Shown here piece by piece: positions 24,092 to 32,658 of a DNA stretch of 64,000 bases. Below the pieces are notes generated by a model. The model saw only the letters and a list, made by a program, of their open reading frames with translations. It did no database searches and had not been told where the DNA came from. This DNA is from DASUBV01 sp963822485 (GTDB lineage Bacteria; Actinomycetota; Actinomycetes; Streptosporangiales; Streptosporangiaceae). The stretch lies in NCBI GenBank assembly GCA_963822485.1, contig CAWGHW010000009.1, positions 310,001 through 374,000 of the forward strand, read 5' to 3'. Position 1 is the stretch's first letter. Every line of letters starts with the position of its first letter. Made by a program: the position numbers and the translations under genes.

Positions 24092-25102
24092 CTAGAGCTC
24101 CGGAGACTGCGAGACGGCGGGGGCCGGAGCGCCGGCCGGCAGCGCCGGCCGGGGCAGGGCCGGATGGGGCAGCGACAGGTGCGGCAGTGTCGGATGCGGC
24201 AGCGTCGGGTGCGGAAGCGAGGGGTGGGGCAGCGACGGGTGCGGCAGCGCGGCCGGCCGCAGGCTGCTCAGCACCGGCGCCCGCGCGACCAGGATCACCC
24301 CGGTGATCAGCGCGACGATCCCGGCGGCCTGGAAGGCGATCATGCCGGGGGAGACCCGGATCACGTCGCCGAACACCACCACGCCCAGCGCGATGCCGGC
24401 CACCGGCTCGGCGGCCGTGATCGCCGGCAGGGACGCGTTCAGCGGGGCCGCGTTGAACGAGCTTTCCATCAGCCACATGGCCAGCACGCTGGCCGCGACC
24501 AGGCTGTAGGCGGGCCAGCTGGTCAGCACCGAGGCCAGCGGATGGTGGCCCAGCATCTCCACCGTGCGGCGGGTCAGCGCGTCCGAGATGCCGAAGATCA
24601 GGCCCGCGGCGGCCCCGGTCAGCGTGGCCCGGGCCTGGCCGGACCGGCGCCAGCCCCCGCGCAGGAAGCAGAACGCGACCCCGGCGATGGCCGCCGCGGC
24701 CCACCAGTAGGCAAAGCCGCCGAAGTGGATGCCCTGGGAGTTGATCGACCGGGACACCGACAGGACGGTGACGCCCGCGCCGAGCAGCAGCGCGCCCAGC
24801 ACCTCCGAGCGGCGCAGCCGCTGGCCGGTGATCGGCACGGCCAGGATCAGCGCGAACAGCAGGCTGGTGGCCAGCAGCGGCTCGGCGACGGTCAGGTCGA
24901 GGTGGCCGATGGCCCACATGGACAGGCCCTGACCCGCGGCCATGATCCCGATGCCGGCCAGCCAGCGCCGCTTGCGCAGCAGCTCGGCGATCAGCCGGGG
25001 GTGCAGGAAGTAGGACTTGGGTACCTGCTCAGCGGACTGCTGCTGGAAGACCAGGCCGGTCCCGACCAGCATGGCGGCGACCAGGGCCATCGCGATGCTC
25101 AT
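24092..25102 (-). CDS. DMT-superfamily (EamA-like) permease with LPHP repeat tail
   Basis: Membrane protein of 336 aa with about nine or ten hydrophobic helices arranged as two halves, typical of drug/metabolite transporters. The C-terminal 50 residues are a five-residue repeat (LPHPS / LPHPT / LPHPA, about seven copies), encoded by a 15-bp tandem repeat at about 24150-24245. The tail is probably cytosolic or exposed and its role is unknown. The ATG overlaps the stop of the upstream DMT gene (ATGA). The pair resembles a two-component SMR/EamA-type exporter. Substrate unknown. Confidence 0.85.
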   Translation of the reverse strand: MSIAMALVAAMLVGTGLVFQQQSAEQVPKSYFLHPRLIAELLRKRRWLAGIGIMAAGQGLSMWAIGHLDLTVAEPLLATSLLFALILAVPITGQRLRRSEVLGALLLGAGVTVLSVSRSINSQGIHFGGFAYWWAAAAIAGVAFCFLRGGWRRSGQARATLTGAAAGLIFGISDALTRRTVEMLGHHPLASVLTSWPAYSLVAASVLAMWLMESSFNAAPLNASLPAITAAEPVAGIALGVVVFGDVIRVSPGMIAFQAAGIVALITGVILVARAPVLSSLRPAALPHPSLPHPSLPHPTLPHPTLPHLSLPHPALPRPALPAGAPAPAVSQSPEL

Positions 25103-26013
25103 GAGTCAGCCCGGGCCAGGTCAGCCTGCTGGCGCCCGGCCTTGGTCCGGTCCTCGCCAGTCTGCGTGAGGTGCAGCACAGGCGAGCGGCTCAGCGCCAG
25201 CACCGCCCCGGCGACCGCGAGGAGCGGCAGGGGGCTGAGGGCCAGGAGTACGCCATGGTTGATCTGTTCGCCGAAAACCACAACTCCCCAAAGAGTCGAG
25301 ACGATCGGATCCACCAGCGTAATTCCCGGCTGGGACGCTGTCAGCGGCCCGGCCTGATACGCGTTCTGCAACAAGAACGCCGAGGTTACGCCAGCGGTCA
25401 CCGTAGCGTACAACTGCCACGAGGTGAGCACGCCCGGAACGCCGCCGGAATTGAACTGATCTGCCATGGCTTTGGTAAAGGCCGCGGTCAGGCCGTAGCC
25501 AAAGCCTGAGGCCAGGCCCAGGAACCCGGCCCGGGCGGCCGGGGCCGGGTGGGCCTTGGCGGCCAGGAATAGCACCACGATGGCCCCGAGGTTGGCCGCC
25601 GCGGCCATGATCCACTCAATCGGCGGGATCGCCTTGGGCGGGCCGGGCCGCGGGTGCAGCAGGGCCAGCAGGCAGATGACCCCGCCGGTCATCACGGCCA
25701 CCGCCACCCAGTCCCGCGTGGCGAGCTTGCTGCCCAGGATCAGCGATCCGCCGATCAGCGTCATCGGCAGCTCGAGCACGATGATGAGCTGCACCGAGGC
25801 CAGCTGGCCGAAGCCCAGGGCCGCGGAGGCGAAGATGAACGACAGCGTCATCAGCCCGACCGCGGCCAGCCAGACCCGCTTGTGGATCAGGTCCTCGAAC
25901 AGCTGCCACCGGAAGGCCACCTTCTCCGGCTCGTCCTTGGACGCCTTGCGGTTCAGCGCGTTCCCGGTGGCGTTGGCCATGGCGCCCAGGAACGCCAGCA
26001 CGTAGCTGATCAC
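25099..26013 (-). CDS. DMT-superfamily (EamA-like) permease
   Basis: Polytopic membrane protein of 304 aa: MISYVLAFLGAMANATGNAL at the start, about nine or ten helices, and the C-terminal half motif DPIVSTLWGVVVFGEQI common in EamA proteins. The GTG at 26013 starts the gene; the 3' end overlaps the next DMT gene by 4 bp. Being made together suggests the two proteins form one transporter or paired transporters. The last 30 residues are polar. Substrate unknown. Confidence 0.85.
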   Translation of the reverse strand: MISYVLAFLGAMANATGNALNRKASKDEPEKVAFRWQLFEDLIHKRVWLAAVGLMTLSFIFASAALGFGQLASVQLIIVLELPMTLIGGSLILGSKLATRDWVAVAVMTGGVICLLALLHPRPGPPKAIPPIEWIMAAAANLGAIVVLFLAAKAHPAPAARAGFLGLASGFGYGLTAAFTKAMADQFNSGGVPGVLTSWQLYATVTAGVTSAFLLQNAYQAGPLTASQPGITLVDPIVSTLWGVVVFGEQINHGVLLALSPLPLLAVAGAVLALSRSPVLHLTQTGEDRTKAGRQQADLARADS

Positions 26014-26127
26014 ATTGCCGCCCGCGGCCTTGTTGCTCGATTCAAAGCAGGTTGCCCCCAGCGCTCTGCTTCACATCTGCCCAGTGATCCAGGCTATATT
26101 CCCGCCCGCGGCCAGGTCAGGCCGCCG

Positions 26128-26580
26128 TCAGCGCGGCAGCTTGACCACGGTGATGAAGAAATCGTCGATCTGCCGGATGACTTCCATGAAGCTCTCGAAG
26201 TCCACTGGCTTGGTCACGTAGGCGTTGGCGTGCAGCGAATAGCTGCGCAGGATGTCCTCCTCGGCCTGGGAGGTGGTCAGGATCACGACCGGGATGACCC
26301 GCAGCTCAGGGTCGGACTTCAGCTCGGACAGCACCTCCAGGCCGCCGCGCCGGGGCAGGTTCAGGTCGAGCATGATCAGGCCGGGTACGGGCGCGTCGGC
26401 GTAGTCGCCGGTGCGGCGGACGAACTCCAGGGCCTGCTCGCCGTCGCTCACCACGTGCAGGGGATTGCGGATCCGGTAGTGGTCGAAGGCCTCGCGGGTC
26501 ATGAGGATGTCGCCCTCATCGTCCTCGATCAGCAGAACGTCCACGAGCTGGCCTTCCATCTCAATCGTCGTCATCCGCAT
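26128..26580 (-). CDS. Single-domain response regulator (Rcp1-like)
   Basis: Receiver-only protein of 150 aa. Acidic pocket LLIEDDEGD, phospho-acceptor Asp in IMLDLNLPRRGG, Thr in VILTTS and Lys in YVTKPVD are all present. Loop lengths and LNLPRRGG match Rcp1-type regulators that pair with phytochrome-like kinases. The gene starts inside the 3' end of the histidine kinase gene (overlap about 20 bp), so that kinase is the obvious partner. ATG at 26580 or 26574 are both possible. With no output domain, it likely works by protein contact. Confidence 0.9.
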   Translation of the reverse strand: MRMTTIEMEGQLVDVLLIEDDEGDILMTREAFDHYRIRNPLHVVSDGEQALEFVRRTGDYADAPVPGLIMLDLNLPRRGGLEVLSELKSDPELRVIPVVILTTSQAEEDILRSYSLHANAYVTKPVDFESFMEVIRQIDDFFITVVKLPR

Positions 26581-28273
26581 CCTCGTCAGAATCGGGCGAG
26601 CCGGGTCCGCCGGACCGGGCCGCGTCGGCAGTGCCGGGCTGATCAGGCAGGCCAGCCGCGGCGGGCTGGCCCGGCCCGGCCGCGTCGGCTGCGTCGGCTT
26701 CGTCGACCTTGCCGGGCACGCCGGGCACGTCGGGCACGTCGGCCACCTGGTCGACCGTGTGGACCACGGGCAGCGTGAAGCAGAACCGGGCCCCGCCGGT
26801 CACCGAGGTGTCCAGCCAGACCCGGCCGCCGTGGTACTCGATGATCTTCCGGCACATGGCCAGGCCGATGCCGGTGCCCGGATAGGTGGACTTGTCGTGC
26901 AGGCGCTGGAAGATCACGAAGATCCGGTCGGCGTAGTCCGGGGCGATGCCGATCCCGTTGTCCTCCACCGCGAACAGCCAGAACTCGCCGTCCCGCGCGG
27001 CCGAGACCGTGACGTGCGGAGCTTCCTCGCCGCGGAACTTCAGCGCGTTGGACAGCAGGTTCTGGAACACGGCGGTGAGCAGCGTCGGCTCGGCCAGCAC
27101 GGTGGGCAGCTCGCCGGCCTCGATCCGGGCGTGCGTCTTGCGGATGACCGTGGCCAGGTTGGTCCGGGCCTGGGCCAGCAGGGCGGCCGCGGGGACCAGC
27201 ACCCGCGGCTGCTCGATCCGGCCCACCCGGCTGAACGCAAGCAGGTCGTTGATCAGCATCTGCATGCGCTTGGCCCCGTCGACCGCGTACTCGATGTACT
27301 GGTCGGCCTTCTCATCCAGCTGGCCCGCGTAGCGGCGCTGGAGCAGCTGGCAGAAGCTGGCCACCTTGCGCAGCGGCTCCTGGAGGTCGTGCGAGGCCAC
27401 GTAGGCGAACTGCTCCAGCTCGGAGTTGGACCGCTGCAGGTCCAGGGTCCGGCCCTCCAGCGTGGCGTTGATGTCCCGCACCGCGGACAGCTCGCTGACG
27501 ATGCGCCCGCGCATGCTGTCCACGTCGAAGCTCAGGTCGCGGACCTCCCGCGGCCCGCTGCGGGTCAGCTCGTGCCCGAAGTCGCCGTCGGCGATCTGCC
27601 GCACGTCGCCCGCCAGCCGGGCCAGCGGCCGGATCGCGGCGTTGCGCACCCCGAGCGTGAGCAGGATCACCACCAGCAGCAGGCCCGCCGCGATGCCGAT
27701 GAACGAGCCGTCCAGGGTGCCCGCGGCGTGCGCCAGCGCGACCTCGGAGCGCTGCCGCTGCGCGGAGATGTCGCCCTGCAGCGCGGTCATCGAGGCGCGG
27801 ATGCTGTCGAAGTCGGCCTTGCCGCGCTGCACGTCCGCGCCGGCCGGGGGCTTGCCGGTGCTGGCCACCTGCGCGATGGCTTGGGCAGCGTAGTTAGCGC
27901 GCCAGTCGTCGGCCTTGCGGATCACCTGGGCCAGCGCGCCCTGGGCGACGGGCAGCCCGGCCAGCACGGGGCGCAGCCGCCGCAGCGCGTGCTGCTCCGC
28001 GGCCCGCCCGGCGGTGTACGGCTCCAGGAACGACCGCTGGGCGCTGAGCGCGTAGCCGCGGACCCCGGTCTCCTGGTCGAGCAGGGCCACGTACAGCTGC
28101 GAGGCCTGGTAGGCGGCCGGATCCAGGTTCTGCACGACCCGGTTCCGCGCGCTGGACAGGTCGGCGAGGGCCAGCGCGCCGATCAGGATGGCCAGCAGCG
28201 AGAACACGGCCATGAACGCGATGCCCACGGCGATCATCCGGCCCACCGGCCAGCCGCCGGTGACCCTGGCCAC
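26561..28273 (-). CDS. Sensor histidine kinase (CHASE3-HAMP-HisKA-HATPase)
   Basis: Membrane kinase of 570 aa as read from a GTG at 28273. TM1 is at about 13-36. A CHASE3-like extracellular domain contains LDQETGVRGYALS. TM2 is at about 190-210, then HAMP, a coiled coil and the phospho-acceptor box ASHDLQEPLRKV (His near residue 300). The ATPase boxes are NLLSNALKF, VEDNGIGIAP and GTGIGLAMCRKI. The last 60 residues are acidic low complexity. The in-frame upstream sequence RTSDERVARV and an ATG at 28379 that overlaps the previous stop suggest the true start is 28379, with one extra base in the G-run at 28291-28294. Confidence 0.9.
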   Translation of the reverse strand: MARVTGGWPVGRMIAVGIAFMAVFSLLAILIGALALADLSSARNRVVQNLDPAAYQASQLYVALLDQETGVRGYALSAQRSFLEPYTAGRAAEQHALRRLRPVLAGLPVAQGALAQVIRKADDWRANYAAQAIAQVASTGKPPAGADVQRGKADFDSIRASMTALQGDISAQRQRSEVALAHAAGTLDGSFIGIAAGLLLVVILLTLGVRNAAIRPLARLAGDVRQIADGDFGHELTRSGPREVRDLSFDVDSMRGRIVSELSAVRDINATLEGRTLDLQRSNSELEQFAYVASHDLQEPLRKVASFCQLLQRRYAGQLDEKADQYIEYAVDGAKRMQMLINDLLAFSRVGRIEQPRVLVPAAALLAQARTNLATVIRKTHARIEAGELPTVLAEPTLLTAVFQNLLSNALKFRGEEAPHVTVSAARDGEFWLFAVEDNGIGIAPDYADRIFVIFQRLHDKSTYPGTGIGLAMCRKIIEYHGGRVWLDTSVTGGARFCFTLPVVHTVDQVADVPDVPGVPGKVDEADAADAAGPGQPAAAGLPDQPGTADAARSGGPGSPDSDEDADDDD

Positions 28274-28375
28274 CCGCTCGTCGCTGGTCCGGGGTGGCGG
28301 CGCCGGCGGCCGCGGGCCCGGGGCCGGCCGTCTCGGCGGTGGCGCTGGTGCTGGCGGTGGCAGTCGTCTGATCGG

Positions 28376-29608
28376 TCATCGCTGGCCGGCCTCCTGGTAG
28401 CCGACCGCCAGCACGGCCAGGTCGTCGTCTAGCTCGCCGCCGTTGAGCTCGCGAACCCGGCTGACCAGCTGATCCAGCAGCTGGTCGTCGCGGCGCCTGC
28501 GGTCCGGCGGCGGGCCCGAAGGGGCGGCGCGCAGCATGGCCTCGATGTTCTCCATCAGGCCGTCGGTGCCCAGCCGCTCGGCGCCGTCGCCGATCCGGCC
28601 CTCGATCAGGCCGTCGGTGAACATGAGCACCGACCAGTCCGGGCCCAGCTCGACCTCCGTGGCCGGCCAGTCCCTGGTCACCGCGATGCCCAGCGGCAGG
28701 CAGGCCGGCGCGGTCAGCTCGCGCACCCCGTCCGGGGTCAGCAGCAGAGGCGGCGGGTGCCCGGCCAGGTAGAGCCGGCCGTGAGTGCGCTCGGGGGCGA
28801 TGGACAGCACGCAGCCGGTGGTGAACATGCGTTCCTGCTGGCGCTCGGCCTCCAGCACCCTCTCCACCGCGGACAGGATCTCGTCCATCGGCCGGCCAGC
28901 CAGCACCATGGTCCGCCAGGCCACCCGCAGGCAGACGCCCAGCGCGGCCTCGTCGGGCCCGCGGCCGCAGACGTCGCCGATGAGCGCGTGCACCCAGCCG
29001 TCGGCCGTTTCCACCACGTCGTAGAAGTCGCCGCCCAGCAGGCTCTGCCCGCCGCCGGGCCGGTACCGGGCCGCCACCGTCACCCGGCTGTCCGCCAGCA
29101 TCGGCGAGGGCAGCAGGCCCCGCTCCAGCCGCGAGTTCTCCCGCGCGATGATCTGCGCCTCGCGCAGCTGGCGCTGCGCCTCCTCCAGCCGCCGCCGCTC
29201 CATGGCGTAGCGGACCACCCGGTACAGCAGCAGCCCGTCTACCTGGCCCTTGACCAGGTAGTCCTGGGCCCCGGCCCGGACCGCCGCCGCGCCCAGGTGC
29301 TCATCGGAGATGCCGGTCAGCACGACCACGGCGACCTGCGGGAGCTGCTCGTGCAGCCAGCGCACGCCCTGGAGCTCGTGGGAGTCGGGCAGGCCCAGGT
29401 CCAGCAGCACGCAGCTCACCCCCGGCGGCAGCGGCGTGGCCTCGGCCAGTGACCGGGCCCGGTGCGCCATGACGGGCACCGCTGCCTCGGCGAGCAGTTC
29501 CTCGACCAGCAGCGCGTCGCCGTCGTCGTCCTCGATGAGCAGCACCTCAAGCAGCTCGGGCGCAGCCGGAGCGGGCGCCGGAGCCGACGTGGCTTGCTGA
29601 GTGACCAA
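28376..29608 (-). CDS. Response regulator with PP2C/SpoIIE phosphatase output (RsbU-like)
   Basis: Signal protein of 410 aa. The receiver (about 20-140) has LLIEDDDGD, VLLDLGLPDSH and YLVKGQVD. After a coiled coil comes a PPM phosphatase (about 170-405) with metal-binding GGDFYDVVE, IGDVCGRGPDEAAL, FTDGLIEG and LDDDLAVLAV. Such proteins dephosphorylate STAS antagonists when their receiver is phosphorylated. It lies upstream of the histidine kinase, with an ATGA overlap at 28376-28379. A STAS protein, a HATPase and a sigma factor lie nearby. The start is TTG at 29608 with AAGGG upstream. Confidence 0.92.
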   Translation of the reverse strand: MVTQQATSAPAPAPAAPELLEVLLIEDDDGDALLVEELLAEAAVPVMAHRARSLAEATPLPPGVSCVLLDLGLPDSHELQGVRWLHEQLPQVAVVVLTGISDEHLGAAAVRAGAQDYLVKGQVDGLLLYRVVRYAMERRRLEEAQRQLREAQIIARENSRLERGLLPSPMLADSRVTVAARYRPGGGQSLLGGDFYDVVETADGWVHALIGDVCGRGPDEAALGVCLRVAWRTMVLAGRPMDEILSAVERVLEAERQQERMFTTGCVLSIAPERTHGRLYLAGHPPPLLLTPDGVRELTAPACLPLGIAVTRDWPATEVELGPDWSVLMFTDGLIEGRIGDGAERLGTDGLMENIEAMLRAAPSGPPPDRRRRDDQLLDQLVSRVRELNGGELDDDLAVLAVGYQEAGQR

Positions 29609-29709
29609 TGTGACCCTTGCTTATCCGGAAGAGTGGCCGGCGCTGCGCCCTGCGAGCTGCGCCCCGCGGTGGGTGCCGGGCCAGCATAGTTTGGCCTGTT
29701 GCCGGCTGC

Positions 29710-29895
29710 CTACTGATGCCTGCTTGACTCATCTCCGGCATTGGCGATGATCGCGGCAATAGGCGGGACGAGGCCGACGATGACGGATATGACGATCGCG
29801 GCCGTCACCGAGAATATCCGCACCACTGTCCAGGCCAGGACCACGGCCGCGATGCAGCCGCCCATCAGCAGGAAGTAGGCGCGGTTGCGCGTCAT
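29710..29895 (-). CDS. DUF3099-type small membrane protein
   Basis: Protein of 61 aa with two hydrophobic helices: RAYFLLMGGCIAAVVLAWTV, then VRIFSVTAAIVISVIVG, then PPIAAIIAN. The R-YF-x2-MG-C-x6-LAW-VVR pattern is the DUF3099 signature, found in most actinobacteria. Function unknown. It is a single gene between the RsbU-like gene and the divergent GAF-ANTAR gene. Confidence 0.75.
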   Translation of the reverse strand: MTRNRAYFLLMGGCIAAVVLAWTVVRIFSVTAAIVISVIVGLVPPIAAIIANAGDESSRHQ

Positions 29896-30019
29896 AGCCC
29901 CACCGTGCCCAGGGCGGGCCCCGCCATGCCTGGCCGAGCCGGCGCCGTGTTTGCGCGCCATGTTCCGCGGTAGTTGAACAGGCCTGACTAACCGCTGCTG
30001 ACGCATTCCGGGGGCCGTG

Positions 30020-30793
30020 ATGGAAACCGACAACACCGCGCTGGCGTCGCCGGACGACGCGAACCCGGACAATGACGACATCGCCACTAGCATCACCGAG
30101 CTTCAGAACGTGCTGCTCGGCACCGAGAGCATCGAGAAGTTCGTCCAGGAGCTCGCCGTCCAGGCCGCCCACCTGGTGGCCGGCAGCCTGTCCTGCGGCA
30201 TCACCCTGCGCCGCGGCAGCCAGAACACCACCGTCGCCTGCAGCGACGAGCTGGCCACGGCGGTCAACGACCTGCAGTACCAGCTGCTGGAGGGGCCCAT
30301 CCTGACCGCGCTGGAGCAGGGCCAGGCGGTGCGCGTCGACGACATGGCCACCGAGACCAGGTGGCCCCGGTTCGCCCCGGCGGCCGCCGAGCGCGGGGTC
30401 CTGTCCTGCCTGTCCCTGCCGCTCATCGCCCAGGACGCCGCCGTGGGCGCGCTGAACCTGTACGCGCTGGCCGCGAAGGCGTTCGGGGCCGAGGAGACCC
30501 GCCGCGCGGAGAAGTTCGCCGAGCCCGCCGCCGGGGCGCTGGCCCTGGGGCTGCGGCTGGTGACCTACGCCGACCTGATCGACCAGCTCAGGGCCTCCCT
30601 GGCCTCGCGCGCGGTCATCGACCAGGCCGTGGGCGTCATCATGGGCCAGGAGCGGTGCACCCAGGACAAGGCGTTCGCCGCACTGCGCACGGCCTCGCAG
30701 AACCGTAACGTCAAGCTGCGCGACATCGCTCACGAGGTTGTGCTGAGCGCCGGCGGCGAGCCGCCCAAGCCGCCGCCGTTCGAGCACGCCTAG
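30020..30793 (+). CDS. GAF-ANTAR protein 1 (putative RNA-binding antiterminator)
   Basis: Protein of 257 aa. A GAF sensory domain (about 25-175; LEGPILTALEQGQAVRVDD) is followed by an ANTAR domain (about 190-250) with SRAVIDQAVGVIMGQE, AFAALRTASQNRNVKLRDIA. ANTAR proteins bind paired hexanucleotide hairpins in mRNA leaders and prevent termination. Near the N-terminus ELQNVLLGTESIEKF is typical of actinobacterial members. The ATG at 30020 follows a GTG and a GGGGG site. The stop faces the STAS gene across 19 bp. A second GAF-ANTAR gene follows at 32659. Its ligand and RNA targets are unknown. Confidence 0.9.
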   Translation: METDNTALASPDDANPDNDDIATSITELQNVLLGTESIEKFVQELAVQAAHLVAGSLSCGITLRRGSQNTTVACSDELATAVNDLQYQLLEGPILTALEQGQAVRVDDMATETRWPRFAPAAAERGVLSCLSLPLIAQDAAVGALNLYALAAKAFGAEETRRAEKFAEPAAGALALGLRLVTYADLIDQLRASLASRAVIDQAVGVIMGQERCTQDKAFAALRTASQNRNVKLRDIAHEVVLSAGGEPPKPPPFEHA

Positions 30794-30812
30794 CCGCCTG
30801 CGCGCCCGGCCG

Positions 30813-31226
30813 CTAGGCCCGGGCGACGCGAGCCGGGTTCTCATCCTCATCCCCCGTATCCTCCGGGCTGGGGGCCAGGCCGCCGGGCCCGGCCAGGGCG
30901 TCCGCCACCGTGCTGAAGACCGGGACCAGCCGGTCCATTCCGGTCAGGGCCAGCACCCGCAGGACGATGGGGGTGGTCGTCGCGACCCGGAGCCGGGCCT
31001 GGTTGGCGGCGGCGCGCTGCTGCGCCCTGGCCAGCGCGCCGACGCCCGCGCAGGCGCAGAAGCTGGTGCCGGTCATGTCCGCCACCAGCGCGCTGACCCC
31101 GCGGTTCAGCACAGCCAGCAGCGTGTCGCTGACCAGCCCGGCGTTGGAGATGTCGATTTCCTGCGGGAGCGTGACGACAGCGTGCGGGCCTGCCCACAGC
31201 ACGGGGAAGTTCTCCAGAGACGTCAT
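30813..31226 (-). CDS. STAS-domain anti-sigma-factor antagonist with non-canonical phospho-site
   Basis: Protein of 137 aa. The STAS fold is recognised by VVTLPQEIDISNAGLVSDTL and LVADMTGTSF, then GVGALARAQQRA. In SpoIIAA/RsbV the switch residue lies in a D-S-S-G loop. Here that loop reads FCACAG, so both Ser residues are replaced (by Cys and Ala) and so is the Asp. The usual kinase-driven switching may therefore not apply; a redox or constitutive role is possible (inference). The ATG at 31226 has a GGAG site six bases upstream. The C-terminal 25 residues are acidic. It diverges from the MEDS-HATPase gene. Confidence 0.85.
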   Translation of the reverse strand: MTSLENFPVLWAGPHAVVTLPQEIDISNAGLVSDTLLAVLNRGVSALVADMTGTSFCACAGVGALARAQQRAAANQARLRVATTTPIVLRVLALTGMDRLVPVFSTVADALAGPGGLAPSPEDTGDEDENPARVARA

Positions 31227-31312
31227 GGGGCTCCGCTCAGGCGTACTGATCACGGTGAGCCGCGTCTCTGGACTCAAAGGGGCGGTCAGGCGTGCCTGCC
31301 ACCGCGACACGC

Positions 31313-31341
31313 ATTATGTCCCCCGCCCCGCTGACCCGCAA
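31313..31341 (-). promoter_or_regulatory. Sigma70-like promoter for the STAS gene
   Basis: Reading the minus strand: -35 TTGCGG (31341-31336), 17-bp spacer, -10 CATAAT (31318-31313), about 85 bp before the STAS ATG. The spacing is ideal and the -10 is an AT-rich island. Confidence 0.45.
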
Positions 31342-31441
31342 CTTTCCCGCTGGCCTCGGATTCACCGCCGGACCTGCATGATCAGTGCCGGGCGGGGAAG
31401 CTAGCTGTCCTGAGCTAGCGGGGACCAGAAGGCAACGGCAC

Positions 31442-32539
31442 ATGCCGATCAAGGCAGCGGATCCGGTGACGCAGATGAGCTGGGGGCAGGCCGCCGGCGG
31501 CGAGTTCAGCCATCAGGCGGTGTACTACCGCGCGCCGGACGGGTACCTGGGCGCCGTCCTGCCGTTCGTCCGGGCTGGCCTAACTCGTTCCGAGCCGGTG
31601 CTGGTCGCCGTGCCGCCGGCCGCGGCCCGGCTGCTGCGGACCGCGCTGGCCCGCCCCGGCGACGACGGGACCAGCGACAACGGGATCAGCGATAACGGGA
31701 TCAGCGATAACGGGGCCAGCCATAACGGGACCAGCGAGGCTGGCTCAGCCGGCAGGGATGGCTCAGCCGGGGTGACGTTCGCCGACATGACCGAGCTGGG
31801 CCGCAACCCGGGCCGGATCATCTCCGCCGTCTGGGAGTTCATCAGCCGGCATGCCGGGCGGCCGGTGCGCTTCATCGGCGAGCCGCTCTGGCCCGCCAGG
31901 ACGGCGGCCGAAGCCCGCGAGGCCGTCCGCCACGAGGCCCTTATCAACGTCGCGTTCGCCGGTGCGCCGGTGGCCGTGCTCTGCCCGTACGACGTCGCCG
32001 CCCTGGCGCCGCGCATCGTGGCCAGCGCGGGCCACACCCACCCGCTCATCGGCACGCTCGCCGAGCCGCGGCCCAGCCCTGACTACGACGGCGGCCGCGT
32101 GCCGCGGACCTCCGCCCGCCCGCTGCCCCGGCCGCCCGCCCGCGCCGAGCACCTCGCCTACCGGGGCGACCTGCGGCCGGTGCGCGACTTCGTGACCCGG
32201 TTCGCCCAGCGGTCCGGCCTGGACCCCGACCGGGCCGCCGACCTCGTGCTGGCCGTCGGCGAGCTGGCCGCCAATACCCTGCGGCACACCTCGGGCGGCG
32301 GCGTGGTGAGCGCCTGGCGCGCACCCGGCGAGGTCATCTGCCAGGTGACTGACCAGGGCCGGATCAGCGACCCGCTGGTCGGCCGCCGTCGCCCCCCCGA
32401 CGCGAGCGGACTGGGCATCTGGGTCGTGCACCAGGTCTGCGACCTGGTCGAGCTGCGGACCGGCCGGAGCGGCACCGCGGTCCGGGTGCACCTGCGGACC
32501 GGGATCCCGGCCACGCCGGTGCCGGCCGGGCGCCGCTAG
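31442..32539 (+). CDS. MEDS-domain HATPase (anti-sigma factor-like kinase)
   Basis: Protein of 365 aa. An N-terminal MEDS (DcmR-like) sensory domain starts FSHQAVYYRAPDGYLGAVLPF and continues to about residue 210. The C-terminal half is an RsbW-like ATPase with N-box GELAANTLRHTSG and G-box ASGLGIWVVHQ. The usual histidine phospho-acceptor is missing, so it is expected to bind or phosphorylate partners such as STAS proteins and hold sigma factors. A Ser-Asp/His-Asn-Gly repeat (ISDNG; residues about 76-100, coded by a 15-bp tandem repeat at 31670-31735) is inserted in the sensory domain. ATG at 31442 with AGAAGG upstream. Confidence 0.87.
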   Translation: MPIKAADPVTQMSWGQAAGGEFSHQAVYYRAPDGYLGAVLPFVRAGLTRSEPVLVAVPPAAARLLRTALARPGDDGTSDNGISDNGISDNGASHNGTSEAGSAGRDGSAGVTFADMTELGRNPGRIISAVWEFISRHAGRPVRFIGEPLWPARTAAEAREAVRHEALINVAFAGAPVAVLCPYDVAALAPRIVASAGHTHPLIGTLAEPRPSPDYDGGRVPRTSARPLPRPPARAEHLAYRGDLRPVRDFVTRFAQRSGLDPDRAADLVLAVGELAANTLRHTSGGGVVSAWRAPGEVICQVTDQGRISDPLVGRRRPPDASGLGIWVVHQVCDLVELRTGRSGTAVRVHLRTGIPATPVPAGRR

Positions 32540-32658
32540 GCGGCCAGGGCAGCGTGGCCATGGCAGCATGTTAGGTAGGTAAGAATGTGCGTCCAGAGAA
32601 TGTGCGTCCAGTGCATGCCGCGGGTACCGCGGTCCGCTGCCGTTGAGGGGAGGCCGTC

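Noticed and set aside
22967..25357. 796-codon plus-strand open frame
   Set aside because: Antisense to the ligase and DMT genes, which have clear motifs; its own translation is low complexity.
26501..28432. 643-codon plus-strand open frame
   Set aside because: Antisense shadow of the histidine kinase gene.
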